DNA of 8,205 bases, taken from Opitutia bacterium UBA957. Lineage in GTDB: Bacteria > Verrucomicrobiota > Verrucomicrobiia > Opitutales > UBA953. Within the stretch, counting starts at the first letter, position 1. Each line of letters begins with the position of its first letter. The position numbers and the translations under genes were made by a program. The stretch lies in NCBI GenBank assembly GCA_002293065.1, contig DBCN01000001.1, positions 9,032-17,236 of the forward strand, read 5' to 3'. Below, piece after piece: positions 6,393 to 8,205 of the stretch. Below the pieces are notes generated by a model that did no database searches, had not been told where the DNA came from, and worked only from the letters and a program-made list of their open reading frames with translations.

Positions 6393-8205
6393 ATGGCAAA
6401 GAAAACCCAATCCCACTCCAAAACCACCAAGTCGACCAAGGTCGTTTACACCTGGGGCGACGGCAAAGCTGACGGCAACGGCTCGATGAAGGCCCTGCTC
6501 GGCGGCAAGGGCGCTAACCTCGCCGAAATGACCCGCATCGGTCTCCCGGTGCCTCCCGGCTTCACGGTCACGACCGAAGTCTGCACCTACTTCTACGCCA
6601 ACAAGCGTACCTACCCCGCTTCGCTCCAGTCTCAGATGGAAGCCGGCGTCGAAGAACATGGAGAAGATCATGGGCACCCAGTTCGGCGCCACCTCCGGCA
6701 TGCCCCTCCTCGTCGCCGTCCGCTCGGGCGCTCGCGATTCGATGCCGGGCATGATGGACACCATCCTTAACCTCGGCCTCAACGACCAGTCCGTCGTCGC
6801 CCTCGAGAAGGCCACCAACAACGCCCGCTTCGCTTGGGATTGCTACCGCCGCTTCATCCAGATGTACGGCGACGTCGTCCTCGGCGTGCAGAAGCGCGAA
6901 GGCGAAGACCATGAACCGTTCGAAACGGTCATCGAAGAATTCAAGCACGAGAAGTACGACGGCGACGTCGAAGACTCCGCCCTCACCGCCGGTGACCAGC
7001 AGGAACTCGTCAAGCGCTTCAAGGCCCTCGTCAAGGATCGCACGGGCCGCGTCTTCCCGAACGATCCGTGGGAACAGCTCCGCGGCGCCGCCGGTGCCGT
7101 GTTCTCTTCCTGGATGAACGACCGCGCGATCGTCTATCGCCGCAAGTACAACATCCCGGCCGAGTGGGGCACCGCCGTCAACGTGCAGGCCATGGTGTTC
7201 GGTAACACCGGCAGCAAGTCCGGTTCCGGCGTCGCCTTCACCCGCAATCCCGCCAACGGCGTGGACGAGTTCTACGGTGAATTCCTCATCAACGCCCAGG
7301 GCGAAGACGTCGTCGCCGGCGTCCGCACCCCGGAGCCGGTCAGCAAGCTCAAGGCCGTGATGCCCGAGAGCTTCGCCCAGCTCATGAAGGTCCGTCAGAC
7401 CCTCGAGAAGCACTTCAAGGACGTCCAGGACATCGAGTTCACCGTCCAGGAAGGTAAGCTCTACATGCTCCAGACGCGTAACGGCAAGCGCACCGCCGCC
7501 GCCGCGCTGAAGTTCGCCGCCGACATGGTGAAGGAAAAGCTCATCGACTGGGAAACCGCCATCATGCGCAACCCGGCCGACCAGCTCGAACAGCTGCTCG
7601 CCCCGATCTTCGACCTCGCGGAAGTCAAGAAGGCCAAGGCCATCGCCACCGGTCTCCCGGCCGGCCCCGGCGCCGCCACCGGCAAGATCTACTTCAACGC
7701 CGACCGTGCCGTCGTCGCCGCCGAGAAGGGCGAAAAGGTCCTCCTCGTCCGCGTCGAGACTTCCCCGGAAGACCTCCGCGGCATGATCGCCGCCGAAGGC
7801 ATCCTCACCGCCCGCGGTGGTGTTTCCTCGCACGCCGCGCTCGTGGCTCGCCAGATGGGTAAGGTCTGCGTCTGTGGCGCCGCCGCCGTCGCGATCGACT
7901 ACGACAAGAAGACGACGACCATCGCCGGTCACACCTTCAAGGAAGGCGACTACCTCTCCATCGACGGTACCGCCGGTACGGTCTACGCCGGTCAGATCAA
8001 GACCGCGCCTTCGGAAATCGTCGCCGGCCTGCTCAACAACGACAAGGCCGCGCAGAAGACCGAGAAGTACAAGAACTACGTGCAGTTGATGAAGTGGTGC
8101 TCGCAGGCCACCCGCCTGCAGGTCCGCACCAACGCCGACAACCCTGAGCAGACCGCCCAGGCCCTCGCGTTCGGCGCCCAAGGCATCGGCCTCACCCGCA
8201 CCGAG
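6393..8205 (+). CDS. ppdK: Pyruvate, phosphate dikinase, N-terminal two thirds, with a one-base frame disruption
   Basis: PPDK interconverts ATP + Pi + pyruvate and AMP + PPi + PEP in the cytoplasm. Allowing for one extra base at 6651-6657, the frame gives 604 residues of an enzyme usually near 880-900. Seen: GGKGANLAEM (37-46) and GFTVTTEVC (56-64); after the break, RSGARDSMPGMMDT from 110, with the family ATP-grasp arginine; WGTAVNVQAMVFGN; GVAFTRNP; INAQGEDVVAGVRTP; QTRNGKRT with Arg362; and the phospho-His domain GGVSSHAALVAR, with the swivelling His at about 480. The window ends at GIGLTRTE, the start of the PEP/pyruvate barrel. The ATG at 6393 is followed by a Lys/Ser/Thr-rich tail of about 15 residues before VVYTWG. 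No Shine-Dalgarno is seen. Upstream frame ends at 6650 (Val86) and downstream frame resumes at 6652 (Lys). It is either a functional gene with a sequence error or a pseudogene. Confidence 0.95.

Noticed and set aside
6568..8181. A 537-codon open frame on the minus strand
   Set aside because: It is antisense to ppdK, with low-complexity V/G/D/E composition. The plus strand has the conserved PPDK motifs throughout.

Overview
This 8.2 kb window is a GC-rich stretch of ordinary bacterial chromosome carrying housekeeping and central-metabolism genes. The gene content (a SecA with an enlarged preprotein-binding region, a TrxB whose FAD motif reads GTGCAG, a plant-like acetolactate synthase, a pyruvate phosphate dikinase) and the near absence of Shine-Dalgarno sequences at the main starts suggest a Verrucomicrobiota member, perhaps of the Opitutae. 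That assignment is an inference from remembered family features, not a search result.

Layout. The 5' part of secA runs leftwards off the window (1-1424, minus). A divergent intergenic region of about 256 bp holds a near-perfect 51-nt palindrome. trxB (1681-2604, plus) follows. A convergent gap of about 270 bp carries a composite inverted-repeat element (2633-2731) and a strong hairpin terminator (2824-2849) serving ilvB. ilvB (2874-4682) and, upstream of it, thiD (4956-5744) both lie on the minus strand, separated by a 273-bp leader with small hairpins. Rightwards from thiD come a small predicted membrane-anchored protein of unknown function (about 5854-6225, plus) and the first two thirds of ppdK (6393-8205, plus), which runs off the right edge.

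Functionally the genes are independent: protein export (SecA), thiol redox (TrxB), branched-chain amino-acid synthesis (IlvB), thiamine synthesis (ThiD) and PEP/pyruvate interconversion (PpdK). IlvB and ThiD are linked only loosely (one makes, and the other needs, thiamine-related chemistry, because IlvB uses ThDP). No ilvN and no other thi genes are adjacent.

The most notable irregularities are a one-base frame disruption early in ppdK (6651-6657), a second suspicious frame break at the start of the small unknown gene (about 5825-5854), and two palindromic non-coding elements. I see no phage, CRISPR, toxin-antitoxin, defence or other novel multi-gene system here, and I do not claim one.
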